From Bacteroidales bacterium (GTDB taxonomy: Bacteria; Bacteroidota; Bacteroidia; Bacteroidales; UBA932), in NCBI GenBank assembly GCA_017934185.1, contig JAGBJY010000039.1, positions 1 through 46,354 on the forward strand: a stretch of DNA of 46,354 nt, written 5' to 3'. Position numbers and translations under genes: made by a program. How positions within the stretch are numbered: position 1 is the first letter of the stretch; each line of letters begins with the position of its first letter. Under the pieces are notes generated by a model, which worked only from the letters and a program-made list of their open reading frames with translations, did no database searches and was not told the origin of the DNA. This document shows positions 34,129-42,019 of this stretch, piece by piece.

Positions 34129-35475
34129 ATGCTCACCCCAATTATTGCTTTTCTTCTGAGTGCGACGCTCCAGGTGCATCACTGGCAAGTGCCGGTGGTG
34201 ATGGATAAGGACGTGGCCGTGGCGGAAGTCACCCTTCCGGACGGCGCTGCGCCCCTCTGGAGCATCAAGGCTTCCGGCCTTCCGTGTGACGCCCTTCGCG
34301 GCGCGTATGTGCGGGACGGACTTCTTTATGTGAGTATCAACGCCGCCAAGGTGCAGGACCTTACCAAGCCTTTTACCCTCAAAGTGAAGGCCAAGGGCTA
34401 TACCGTAGAGGAAAGCGGCGCCCTGGAGCACAGGCTGGCCGTGAAAGTGCGCTCGGCGGGCGATGATGCCGTTGCCGCCTACCGCATCCCGGGCCTGGTC
34501 ACTTCCAAGCAGGGCACGCTCATCGCCACCTACGACATCCGCCACAACAATTCCCGGGACCTGCAGGAAGACGTGGACGTGGGCATCAGCCGCTCCACCG
34601 ACGGCGGCCTCACCTGGGGGCCCATGATTGTGGCCATGGACATGGGCGAATACGGCGGCCTGCCTGAGAACGTGAACGGTATCGGCGACCCTTGCATCCT
34701 GGTGGACGAGGTTACCGGCGACATCCTTCTCTTTGCCGCCTGGGCCCATGGCGGAACGGCCGGAAAAGCGGCCTGGTGGACTGCCGGAAACGGTTTTGAG
34801 CCGGAGTCCACACCCCAGCTCATGATGGTGCGCTCTACCGACGACGGCCTCACGTGGAGCCAGCCCGTGAACCTGACCCGCCAAATCAAACGTCAGGAGT
34901 GGAATTTCACTTTCCAGGGCCCCGGACGCGCCATTACCATGGCCGACGGCACCCTGGTGGTCCCTTTCCAGCACCAGGAAGCCAACCGTACCCCTGCCGC
35001 CGGTATCATGTACTCCAAGGACCGCGGTGCCACCTGGCAGGTGCACGAATATGCCAAGATTAATACCACCGAGTCGCAGGTGGTGGAAGTGGAGCCCGGC
35101 GTGCTGATGCTGAACATGCGCGACAACCGCGGCACCGGCCGTGCCGTGTATGTGACAAAGGATATGGGAGAGACCTGGGAACCGCATGTTTCGGATGCTA
35201 CCCTGGTGGAACCCGTGTGCATGGCCAGCCTTATCAAGTACGGCAACTTGCTCCTTTTCTCCAATCCGTCCCATCCCAAAGACCGCAAGGACATTACCCT
35301 CCAAATCAGTGAGGACGGCGGCGTAACCTGGACCCGGCGCCTTCTTCTGGACGAAGGCCACGGCTGGGGCTATTCCTGCCTTACCCTGATTGACAAAGAC
35401 ACCGTGGGCATCCTTTACGAAAGCTCCCAGGCCCACATGACCTTCCAGGCCGTTAAACTCAGTGACATCCGTTAA
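34129..35475 (+). CDS. nanH: Exo-alpha-sialidase, GH33
   Basis: Releases terminal sialic acid from glycoconjugates, outside the cytoplasm. 448 residues with a short N-terminal signal (MLTPIIAFLLSATLQ), an N-terminal beta domain to about 100, and a six-bladed propeller with YRIP (118-121) and four Asp boxes (STDGGLTWG, STDDGLTWS, SKDRGATWQ, SEDGGVTWT). The nucleophile Tyr is likely that in HGWGYSCLTL. The signal has no early positive charges and is weaker than usual. Operon with GH20 upstream and an MFS transporter 3 bases downstream. Confidence 0.94.
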   Translation: MLTPIIAFLLSATLQVHHWQVPVVMDKDVAVAEVTLPDGAAPLWSIKASGLPCDALRGAYVRDGLLYVSINAAKVQDLTKPFTLKVKAKGYTVEESGALEHRLAVKVRSAGDDAVAAYRIPGLVTSKQGTLIATYDIRHNNSRDLQEDVDVGISRSTDGGLTWGPMIVAMDMGEYGGLPENVNGIGDPCILVDEVTGDILLFAAWAHGGTAGKAAWWTAGNGFEPESTPQLMMVRSTDDGLTWSQPVNLTRQIKRQEWNFTFQGPGRAITMADGTLVVPFQHQEANRTPAAGIMYSKDRGATWQVHEYAKINTTESQVVEVEPGVLMLNMRDNRGTGRAVYVTKDMGETWEPHVSDATLVEPVCMASLIKYGNLLLFSNPSHPKDRKDITLQISEDGGVTWTRRLLLDEGHGWGYSCLTLIDKDTVGILYESSQAHMTFQAVKLSDIR

Positions 35476-35478
35476 CCT

Positions 35479-36723
35479 ATGGCAAACGAAAAAATACAGA
35501 AAATCTATCCTTGGATAGTGGTGGGCCTGCTCTCGGTAGTGGCCTTCCTCAATTATCTGGACCGCCAGATGCTCTCTACCATGCAAACGGCCATCGGGGC
35601 CGATATTGCCGAGCTCCGGCAGGCCCAGAATTTCGGCCGTCTCATGGCCATCTTCCTCTGGGTGTATGCCCTTGTGAGCCCCTTCGCCGGCAGCATCGCC
35701 GACCGCCTGAGCCGCAAATGGCTCATCGTGGGCTCCCTGGGCGTGTGGTCGCTGGTAACCCTCCTGATGGGCCACTGTGAGACCTTCTCCCAGATGTACT
35801 GGCTCCGCGGCCTCATGGGCGTGAGCGAAGCCCTGTACATCCCCTCCAGCCTTTCCCTCATTGCCGATTACCACGCCGGCAAGAGCCGTTCCCTGGCCGT
35901 GGGCCTGCACATGACGGGCCTTTACCTGGGACAGGCTGTGGGCGGTTTCGGGGCCATTTTTGCATCGGCCCTCAGCTGGAGAATGACCTTCCACTGGTTT
36001 GGCATCATCGGCGTGCTGTATGCCGTGGTGCTCATGTTCTGCCTCAAGGAGAAGCGCCAGGCGGCTGCTGTGGCATCCGGCTCTGCTTGTCATTCTGAGC
36101 GCAGCGAAGAATCTCTTTCTATCTTCAAATCCTTTGGCCTCATTTTCTCCAACATCGCCTTCTGGGTCATCCTCTTCTTCTTCGCTTCCACCTCGCTCCC
36201 CGGCTGGGCCACCAAGAACTGGCTGCCCACGCTTTTTGCCCAGCACATTGACGGCGGCATGGCCGTGGCGGGGCCCGTTGCTACCATCACCATTGCGCTG
36301 TCCTCCTTCATCGGTGTCATGGTGGGCGGCCCGCTGTCCGACCGCTGGGTAAAGAAAAACCTCAAGGGACGTGTCTATACCAGCGCCATCGGCCTTGCTA
36401 TGATGATCCCTGCACTGGTGCTCATGGGCCTTGGCAAGGGCCTGGTGCCGGCCGTGGCTTCCGGGCTTATCTTCGGCCTGGGCTACGGGATGTTCGACAC
36501 CAACAACATGCCCATCCTGTGCCAGTTTGTGCCGGGACGCCTGCGGGCAACGGCCTACGGCTTTATGAATATGGTGGGAGTGGCCATGGGTGCCCTCTGC
36601 ACCACGCTGCTGGGTAAAATCCCCAACCTGGGGCTCTCTTTCGCCATCCTCGGCGGCGTCACCGCCCTGGCCCTGGTGCTCCAGCTCACTGTTCTCCGTC
36701 CCACCACCGACGACATGCAATAA
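35479..36723 (+). CDS. nanT: MFS transporter, probable sialic acid permease (NanT type)
   Basis: Major facilitator of 414 residues and about 12 membrane helices. Signature loops are NYLDRQMLSTM in the first helix, SIADRLSRKWLI after helix 2 and DRWVKKNLKGR after helix 8. Bacteroides use an MFS NanT for Neu5Ac uptake across the inner membrane, and the place between sialidase and catabolic enzymes supports this. The central cytoplasmic loop carries ACHSERSEESLS (203-214), encoded by a known kind of short interspersed repeat (36088-36114), inserted in frame. It starts 3 bases after the sialidase stop. Confidence 0.85.
   Translation: MANEKIQKIYPWIVVGLLSVVAFLNYLDRQMLSTMQTAIGADIAELRQAQNFGRLMAIFLWVYALVSPFAGSIADRLSRKWLIVGSLGVWSLVTLLMGHCETFSQMYWLRGLMGVSEALYIPSSLSLIADYHAGKSRSLAVGLHMTGLYLGQAVGGFGAIFASALSWRMTFHWFGIIGVLYAVVLMFCLKEKRQAAAVASGSACHSERSEESLSIFKSFGLIFSNIAFWVILFFFASTSLPGWATKNWLPTLFAQHIDGGMAVAGPVATITIALSSFIGVMVGGPLSDRWVKKNLKGRVYTSAIGLAMMIPALVLMGLGKGLVPAVASGLIFGLGYGMFDTNNMPILCQFVPGRLRATAYGFMNMVGVAMGALCTTLLGKIPNLGLSFAILGGVTALALVLQLTVLRPTTDDMQ
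36088..36114 (+). repeat. Short interspersed CHSERSEES-type repeat inside the MFS gene
   Basis: TGTCATTCTGAGCGCAGCGA and the following AGAATCT reproduce a short dispersed element I recall from Bacteroidota and other genomes, usually TGTCATTCTGAGCGAAGCGA then AGAATCT. Here it is in frame and adds CHSERSEESL to the loop between helices 6 and 7. Confidence 0.75.
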
Positions 36724-36734
36724 CCACAAATCAT

Positions 36735-38108
36735 ATGAAAACACGTATTATCCTTCTAACCTGTGCCGCCCTGGCACTCTTTTCCTGCAAGCAGGCCCAG
36801 CAGGGCCCCATCAAACTTCCTGTCCCTGAGCGTGAAGCGGGCCAGACGGACATGCTTCAGTTTGCCGCCGACCCCATTGCCGATGTCGGTATTGGCGTAG
36901 TGGGCCTTGGCATGCGCGGCGGAGATGCCGTCCAGCGCCTCACCTTTGTGCCCGGCTGCCATGTGGCCGCTGTCTGCGACGTAGAAACCGACCGGGCCGA
37001 AAAGAGCCTGGCGTACCTTCAGGGCAAAGGCCTCACCGCCAATATTTACAGCGGGGAAGAGCTTTCCTACCAGGCCCTCTGCGAAGATCCTTCCGTGGAC
37101 CTGGTGTACATTTGCACCGACTGGATTCACCACGTTCCGGTGGCCCTGTATGCCATGGAACACGGCAAGCACGTGGCCATTGAGGTTCCCTCGGCCGAAA
37201 CCCTGGAGGCCTGCTGGGACCTGGTGAACACCTCTGAGCGTACCCGCAAGCACTGCCTTATCCTGGAGAACTGCTGCTACGACTTCTTTGAGATGACGGC
37301 CCTCACCATGGCCCAGCAGGGCGTTTTTGGTGAGATTATCCATGCCGAAGGGGCCTACAACCACAACCTTGACCCCTTCTGGAAGCAATACTGGGACAAT
37401 TGGCGCCTGGACTTCAACAGCAAGTTCCGCGGCGACCTGTATCCCACCCACGGTTTTGGCCCCGTGTGCCAGGCCCTGAACATTCACCGCGGCGACCGTC
37501 TTACCACCCTGGTGGCCATGGACACCGATCCTTTCAACGGTCCCAAGCACGCCAAGGCCGCCGGTATGGAAGACAAGCCTTTTGCCAACGGTGACGTTAC
37601 CATGACCATGCTGCGCACAGAGAAGGGCAAGACCATTCTCATTGAGCATGACGTACTTACGCCCCGTCCTTACAACCGCATGTACCAATTGGTGGGTACC
37701 GACGGCTATGCCGGCAAGTATCCCGTGGAGGAAGTTTGCCTGCGTCCCGAAGGCGCCGAGAACGTGAACTACCAGAACCTGGGCTATGAGAAGGTGTATC
37801 GCGGACAGAGCCTGGAAGAACTGATGGCCCAGTACCGCAATCCCATCCTTACCCCGGAGCTGGAGGCCCTGGCCAAGGAAGTGGGCGGTCACGGCGGCAT
37901 GGACTTCATCATGGACTACCGCATGGTGTACTGCCTGAACAACGGCCTGCCGCTGGACATGGACGTGTACGACCTGGCCGAATGGTGCTGCGTCACGGAA
38001 CTGTCCCGTATCTCCCTGGAGAACGGCTGCGCACCCGTGGAAGTGCCCGACTTCACCCGCGGCGCCTGGAACCGCATCAACGGATTCTCTTACGCTTTTG
38101 CTGAGTAA
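36735..38108 (+). CDS. GH109-like NAD-dependent glycosidase (Gfo/Idh/MocA fold), lipoprotein
   Basis: 457 residues. Lipoprotein signal MKTRIILLTCAALALFSC, then a Rossmann NAD domain (VGIGVVGLGMRGGDAV, 51-66) and the Gfo/Idh/MocA C-terminal domain. The blocks CLILENCCYDFFEMTAL, GVFGEIIHAEGAY and GDLYPTHGFGPVCQALNIHR are those of GH109, a family with alpha-N-acetylgalactosaminidase activity that uses tightly bound NAD. In this locus it would take GalNAc from Ser/Thr (Tn antigen) after sialidase action. A plain oxidoreductase activity remains possible. Stop overlaps the kinase start by one base. Confidence 0.85.
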   Translation: MKTRIILLTCAALALFSCKQAQQGPIKLPVPEREAGQTDMLQFAADPIADVGIGVVGLGMRGGDAVQRLTFVPGCHVAAVCDVETDRAEKSLAYLQGKGLTANIYSGEELSYQALCEDPSVDLVYICTDWIHHVPVALYAMEHGKHVAIEVPSAETLEACWDLVNTSERTRKHCLILENCCYDFFEMTALTMAQQGVFGEIIHAEGAYNHNLDPFWKQYWDNWRLDFNSKFRGDLYPTHGFGPVCQALNIHRGDRLTTLVAMDTDPFNGPKHAKAAGMEDKPFANGDVTMTMLRTEKGKTILIEHDVLTPRPYNRMYQLVGTDGYAGKYPVEEVCLRPEGAENVNYQNLGYEKVYRGQSLEELMAQYRNPILTPELEALAKEVGGHGGMDFIMDYRMVYCLNNGLPLDMDVYDLAEWCCVTELSRISLENGCAPVEVPDFTRGAWNRINGFSYAFAE

Positions 38109-39166
38109 TGGATACACTGCACATTGCACAGGCTTTTGATATCCAGGGCAACATCCTGGATATCAAGCCATTGGGAAACGGGCTTATCAACGACACCTTC
38201 AAAGTGGTCACGGACGGCCCCGACGACTATGTGCTCCAGCGCATCAACACGGCCATTTTCAAGGACGTGGAGCTGCTGCAGCACAATATTGAGTGTGCCA
38301 CGGCGCATATCCGCAGCAAAGGGGAGCTCACGCTTAATTTTATCCCTTGCAAGGCCACGGGCAAAACCTATTGGACCGACGGCGAAAGCCACTGGCGGGT
38401 TTCCGTGTTCATCAAGGACGCCTTCACCTACGAAACCGTGAATCCGGAGTACTCCTACTATTGCGGCAAGGCTTTCGGCCATTTTGAAGCGCTGCTCGCC
38501 GACATTCCCGACACCCTGGGCGAAACCATCCCGGACTTCCACAACATGGAACTCCGTGCCCGCCAGCTGCGCGAGGCCGTGAAGGCCGATGCTGCCGGAC
38601 GCATGGCCCAGCCCGAAGTGCAGGCCATCCTCAAGGACCTCCTTCCCTTCGGGGAGGAGATGTGCAAGGCGGAGCGCCTGTACCGGGAGGGTGTGCTTCC
38701 CAAACGCATCTGCCACTGCGACACCAAGGTGAACAACATGATGTTTGACGCTTCTGGTAATATCCTCTGTGTCATTGACTTGGATACCCTGATGCCGTCC
38801 TTCGTGTTCTCCGACTTCGGGGATTTCCTGCGCACCGCGGCCAATACCGTGGCCGAGGACGATCCTGCCGTAGAGAAGGTGGATTTCCGGATGGACATCT
38901 TCGAGGCCTTCACCAAAGGCTATCTGGAAAGCGCCAAGGTGTTCCTCACCCCCATCGAGGTGGAGAACCTGCCCTATGCCGCCTGCCTCTTCCCGTACAT
39001 GCAGGCCGTAAGGTTCTTTGCCGATTATATCAACGGCGACACGTACTACAAGATCAAGTACCCGGAGCACAACCTGGTACGCACCCGCAACCAGGTGGCC
39101 CTCTTCCACGCCGCCCTCCAAAAAGTGCCCGCCATGAAAACGTTTATAGCTTCCGTGAAGGAATAA
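38108..39166 (+). CDS. nahK: N-acetylhexosamine 1-kinase-like phosphotransferase
   Basis: 352 residues of the aminoglycoside phosphotransferase/choline kinase fold. Catalytic loop ICHCDTKVNNMMFD and metal loop CVIDLDTLMPS with SDFGDFLRTAANT are those of NahK, which phosphorylates GalNAc, GlcNAc and ManNAc at C1. It starts at the TAATG junction with the GH109-like gene, so it probably handles the released GalNAc (or GlcNAc from GH20). The last 23 bases overlap the convergent permease gene. Sugar choice is inferred. Confidence 0.85.
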   Translation: MDTLHIAQAFDIQGNILDIKPLGNGLINDTFKVVTDGPDDYVLQRINTAIFKDVELLQHNIECATAHIRSKGELTLNFIPCKATGKTYWTDGESHWRVSVFIKDAFTYETVNPEYSYYCGKAFGHFEALLADIPDTLGETIPDFHNMELRARQLREAVKADAAGRMAQPEVQAILKDLLPFGEEMCKAERLYREGVLPKRICHCDTKVNNMMFDASGNILCVIDLDTLMPSFVFSDFGDFLRTAANTVAEDDPAVEKVDFRMDIFEAFTKGYLESAKVFLTPIEVENLPYAACLFPYMQAVRFFADYINGDTYYKIKYPEHNLVRTRNQVALFHAALQKVPAMKTFIASVKE

Positions 39167-40334
39167 AGGCCATCAGAAGCCCAATGAGTGAAACGCCTGC
39201 CACTGTGAGCAGCACATCGGAAAGATGGAGCTCCACAGGGTAGGCGTTAACGATGAAGTTCCCCGGCATGGGAACCAGGCCGAAACGCCCTTGCAGCCAC
39301 ACCAGCAGGCAGCCCAGCACCAGGCCGATGCCCATGCCCAAAAGGCAGGTGAGGAAGCCTTCCAGCACGAAGATGCGGCGGATCAGGCCGTGGGAGGCGC
39401 CCAGGGAGCGGAGCGTTTCCCGGTCTCCTTCTTTCTCGATGACCAGCATCTTGAGGGAACTGTAGATATTGAAGGCCACCAGCAGCACCACAAAGATAAG
39501 GATGAGGTAAATGGCCAGCTTTTCATAGCGCATCATGCGGTACAGGGAGGCGTCCTGCTCGTAACGGTTCAAGACCTTGAATCCGGGCCCCAAGCGTTCT
39601 GCAAGGACTTTTTGTACGGCCTCAGTGCTGCCCGGCGCCGTCCAGACTTCTACGGCCGACACCTCTTTCTCGTACTCCAGCAGATCCCTCAGCACTTCTA
39701 TGGGAACCAGCAGCAGTTTGGCGTCCAGTTCGGCATTTACGGACACCACGCCCGAAGTTTGCACTTTCACGCTGCGGAGCGAAGCGGCCGGATTGGACAG
39801 GGACACCGCTGCTGTGCGGGAAGGGTAGTGGATTTGCAGCGGCGTTACAAAGCGGGGATTCAGGCCCAGGGAGTAGGCCAGGCCGGACCCGGCAATGGCC
39901 TGGGGGAGCGATCCCTTGTGGAGCGCCCAGGTGCCGTCAATGAGGTGCTCTTGGAGCTGCGATTCTTCTTCGGCCACGCTGTCCAGGCCTTTCACACGGG
40001 CCAGGCTCTGGCGGCCTTCATAAGAGAGGAAAACCTGCTCCTCCAGGGTGCTGGACAGGCGCACAATCTCATCGGCCTCCAGCGCCCAGTCAAAGGCGGG
40101 CCCTTCCGGAACAAAGACTTTTCCGCTGGCGGGGCGCACTGTTAAATCGGCCCCGGCATCGGCCAAAGAACCGGCTACCAGGGCGTTAAAACCGTTGAAA
40201 ACGGAGAGGATAATAATGAGGGCCGCCGTGCCGATGGCCATGCCCGCAGCCCCTATCCCCGAAATCATGTTAATGACATTGTACGATTTCTTGGCGAACA
40301 GGTAGCGGAAGGCAATCTTCAGCGGCAGGCTCAC
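39144..40334 (-). CDS. LolC/LolE-type ABC transporter permease
   Basis: 396 residues of the FtsX/LolC family that helps move lipoproteins from the inner membrane. One N-terminal membrane helix (about 20-45), a large periplasmic domain (about 50-275) and three C-terminal helices (about 275-390) are visible, with FRYLFAKKSYNVINMISGIG at the start and VIEKEGDRETLRSLGASHGL in the cytoplasmic loop. No ATPase is encoded nearby, so it must pair with a LolD elsewhere. 4-base overlap with rbfA and 23-base convergent overlap with nahK. Confidence 0.88.
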   Translation of the reverse strand: MSLPLKIAFRYLFAKKSYNVINMISGIGAAGMAIGTAALIIILSVFNGFNALVAGSLADAGADLTVRPASGKVFVPEGPAFDWALEADEIVRLSSTLEEQVFLSYEGRQSLARVKGLDSVAEEESQLQEHLIDGTWALHKGSLPQAIAGSGLAYSLGLNPRFVTPLQIHYPSRTAAVSLSNPAASLRSVKVQTSGVVSVNAELDAKLLLVPIEVLRDLLEYEKEVSAVEVWTAPGSTEAVQKVLAERLGPGFKVLNRYEQDASLYRMMRYEKLAIYLILIFVVLLVAFNIYSSLKMLVIEKEGDRETLRSLGASHGLIRRIFVLEGFLTCLLGMGIGLVLGCLLVWLQGRFGLVPMPGNFIVNAYPVELHLSDVLLTVAGVSLIGLLMAFIPSRKL

Positions 40335-40678
40335 TTTTTCAGAAGTTCATCGATATGCTCTGCATAATCCAGGGAGGTATCCAGGAGGAACACCAGCTCC
40401 GGTACAATGCGGAACTGTTTGGCCACCAGGTGCCCCAGTTCGCCGCGGAGCGCTTTGTTGTTTTCCTGCAGGAGCTGCATCACGGGCCCTTGCTTCTCCG
40501 AAGGGAAAATGCTCACGAACACCTTGGCAACGGACAGGTCCGGGCTCACCCGCACCTCGCTCACCGTTACCATGGCGCCCCCGAAGGCCCCCATGCCCTT
40601 GGCGCGGATAATCTCCGCCAGGTCTTTCTGTATTTCACGTCCCACCTTCAGCTGGCGGGTACTTGCCGGTTTTTCCAT
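40331..40678 (-). CDS. rbfA: Ribosome-binding factor A
   Basis: 115-residue KH-type 30S maturation factor. Matches: TRQLKVGREIQKDLAEIIR at the start, VTVSEVRVSPDLSVAKVFVS in the middle and RIVPELVFLLDTSLDYAEHI near the end. It sits between tyrS (1-base overlap) and the LolC/E gene (4-base overlap) in one operon. Confidence 0.95.
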   Translation of the reverse strand: MEKPASTRQLKVGREIQKDLAEIIRAKGMGAFGGAMVTVSEVRVSPDLSVAKVFVSIFPSEKQGPVMQLLQENNKALRGELGHLVAKQFRIVPELVFLLDTSLDYAEHIDELLKK

Positions 40679-41964
40679 TATTTTACGTTGATAATGAAAT
40701 AGTTCTTCTTGCCCTTCTGGGCCAGGATGTAGTGACCGTTCACAATATCGGCCTCCGTGACCTCGGCGGCAATGTCCGTCACCTTGTCCTTGTTGATGGC
40801 AATGCCATTGCCCTGGACCATCTTGCGGGCTTCGCCCTTGGAAGGGAGGATGGCGGTTTTCACGGCCAGAAGGTCCAGGATGTTGCAGGGAAGGTCGGCT
40901 TTCTGGATGTCGAAGGACGGCACGTCACCGAAAACGGAGAGGAAGGTGCGCTCGTCCAGCTTGCGAAGGGCCTCGGAATTGCCGCTGAAGAGCATCTGGG
41001 AGGCGGCTACGGCGTTGTCGTAGGCATCGCGTCCGTGGCACATCACAGTCACTTCGCGGGCCAGCACCTTCTGCAGTTTGCGCTGTCCGGGGTCCTGGCG
41101 GTGCTCCTCGATGAGGGCCTCAATGGTCTCGCGGTCCAGGAGGGTGAAAATCTTGATGTAGCTCTCGGCGTCGTTATCGGCCACATTGAGCCAGAACTGG
41201 TAGAACTCGTAGGGGGAGGTGCGCTCTGCATCCAACCAGATGTTGCCTTTTTCGGTTTTGCCGAATTTGGTGCCGTCGGCCTTGCGGATGAGGGGGCAGG
41301 TGAGGGCGAAGGCCTCCCCGCCGTCCATGCGGCGGATGAGCTCCGTGCCGGTGGTGATGTTGCCCCACTGGTCACTGCCGCCCAGCTGCAGCACGCAGCC
41401 CTTGTGCTTCCACAGCCAGTAAAAATCGTAGCCCTGCATGAGCTGGTAGCTGAATTCGGTGAAGGACATGCCCTCCGAGGAATCCCTGGAGAGGCGCTTT
41501 TTCACGGAATCCTTGGCCATCATGTAGTTCACGGTGATGTGCTTGCCAATGTCCCGGATGAAATTGATAAAACTGTAGTCTTTCATCCAGTCGTAGTTGT
41601 TCACCAGTTCGGCTTTGTTGGGGGCGTCGGAGTCAAAGTCCAGGAAACGGGAGAGCTGCGCTTTGATTGAGGCTACGTTATGGTTGAGGGTGGCTTCGTC
41701 CAGAAGGTTGCGCTCTGCGCTTTTCATGGAAGGGTCTCCAATCATGCCGGTGGCACCGCCCACCAGGGCGTAGGGCTTGTGGCCGCAGCTTTGGAAATGT
41801 TTGAGAATCATCACGCTCACCAGATGGCCGATGTGCAGGGAATCGGCCGTGGGGTCAATGCCTACGTAGGCGGCCTGGGGGCCTTCCATCAGTTTTTCTT
41901 CCGTTCCGGGCATGATATCCTGGATCATGCCGCGCCACTTGAGTTCTTGAACAAAATTTTTCAT
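40678..41964 (-). CDS. tyrS: Tyrosyl-tRNA synthetase
   Basis: Class I synthetase charging tRNA-Tyr. 428 residues from ATG 41964 ([13 protein letters not shown]); the earlier in-frame ATG (41997) precedes the -7 box. The HIGH motif is in [10 protein letters not shown], the KMSKS counterpart is KFGKTEKG, the tyrosine pocket is in [20 protein letters not shown], and an S4-like RNA-binding segment forms the C-terminus. First gene of the tyrS-rbfA-lolC/E operon. Confidence 0.96.
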   Translation of the reverse strand: MKNFVQELKWRGMIQDIMPGTEEKLMEGPQAAYVGIDPTADSLHIGHLVSVMILKHFQSCGHKPYALVGGATGMIGDPSMKSAERNLLDEATLNHNVASIKAQLSRFLDFDSDAPNKAELVNNYDWMKDYSFINFIRDIGKHITVNYMMAKDSVKKRLSRDSSEGMSFTEFSYQLMQGYDFYWLWKHKGCVLQLGGSDQWGNITTGTELIRRMDGGEAFALTCPLIRKADGTKFGKTEKGNIWLDAERTSPYEFYQFWLNVADNDAESYIKIFTLLDRETIEALIEEHRQDPGQRKLQKVLAREVTVMCHGRDAYDNAVAASQMLFSGNSEALRKLDERTFLSVFGDVPSFDIQKADLPCNILDLLAVKTAILPSKGEARKMVQGNGIAINKDKVTDIAAEVTEADIVNGHYILAQKGKKNYFIINVK

Positions 41965-41984
41965 TGATATACAGTTACAACATG

Positions 41985-42014
41985 CAAAGATAACCAATTT
42001 TTTGCGTACTTTTG
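41985..42014. promoter_or_regulatory. Divergent promoter region, tyrS (-) and M16 gene (+)
   Basis: Minus-strand -7 TATCTTTG (41992-41985) for tyrS; plus-strand -7-like TACTTTTG (42007-42014) for the M16 gene. Neither has a convincing -33 TTTG, and the two core elements lie only 14 bases apart, so they may compete. Confidence 0.55.
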
Positions 42015-42019
42015 TAGTT

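Noticed and set aside
34117-36744. Minus-strand open frame of 875 codons opposite the sialidase and MFS genes
   Set aside because: It spans two clear plus-strand genes, is rich in His/Gly/Gln as antisense shadows are, and has no family resemblance.
39144-39166. Convergent 23-base overlap of nahK and the LolC/E gene as a regulatory device
   Set aside because: Short tail-to-tail overlaps are common in compact genomes and there is no other sign of regulation.
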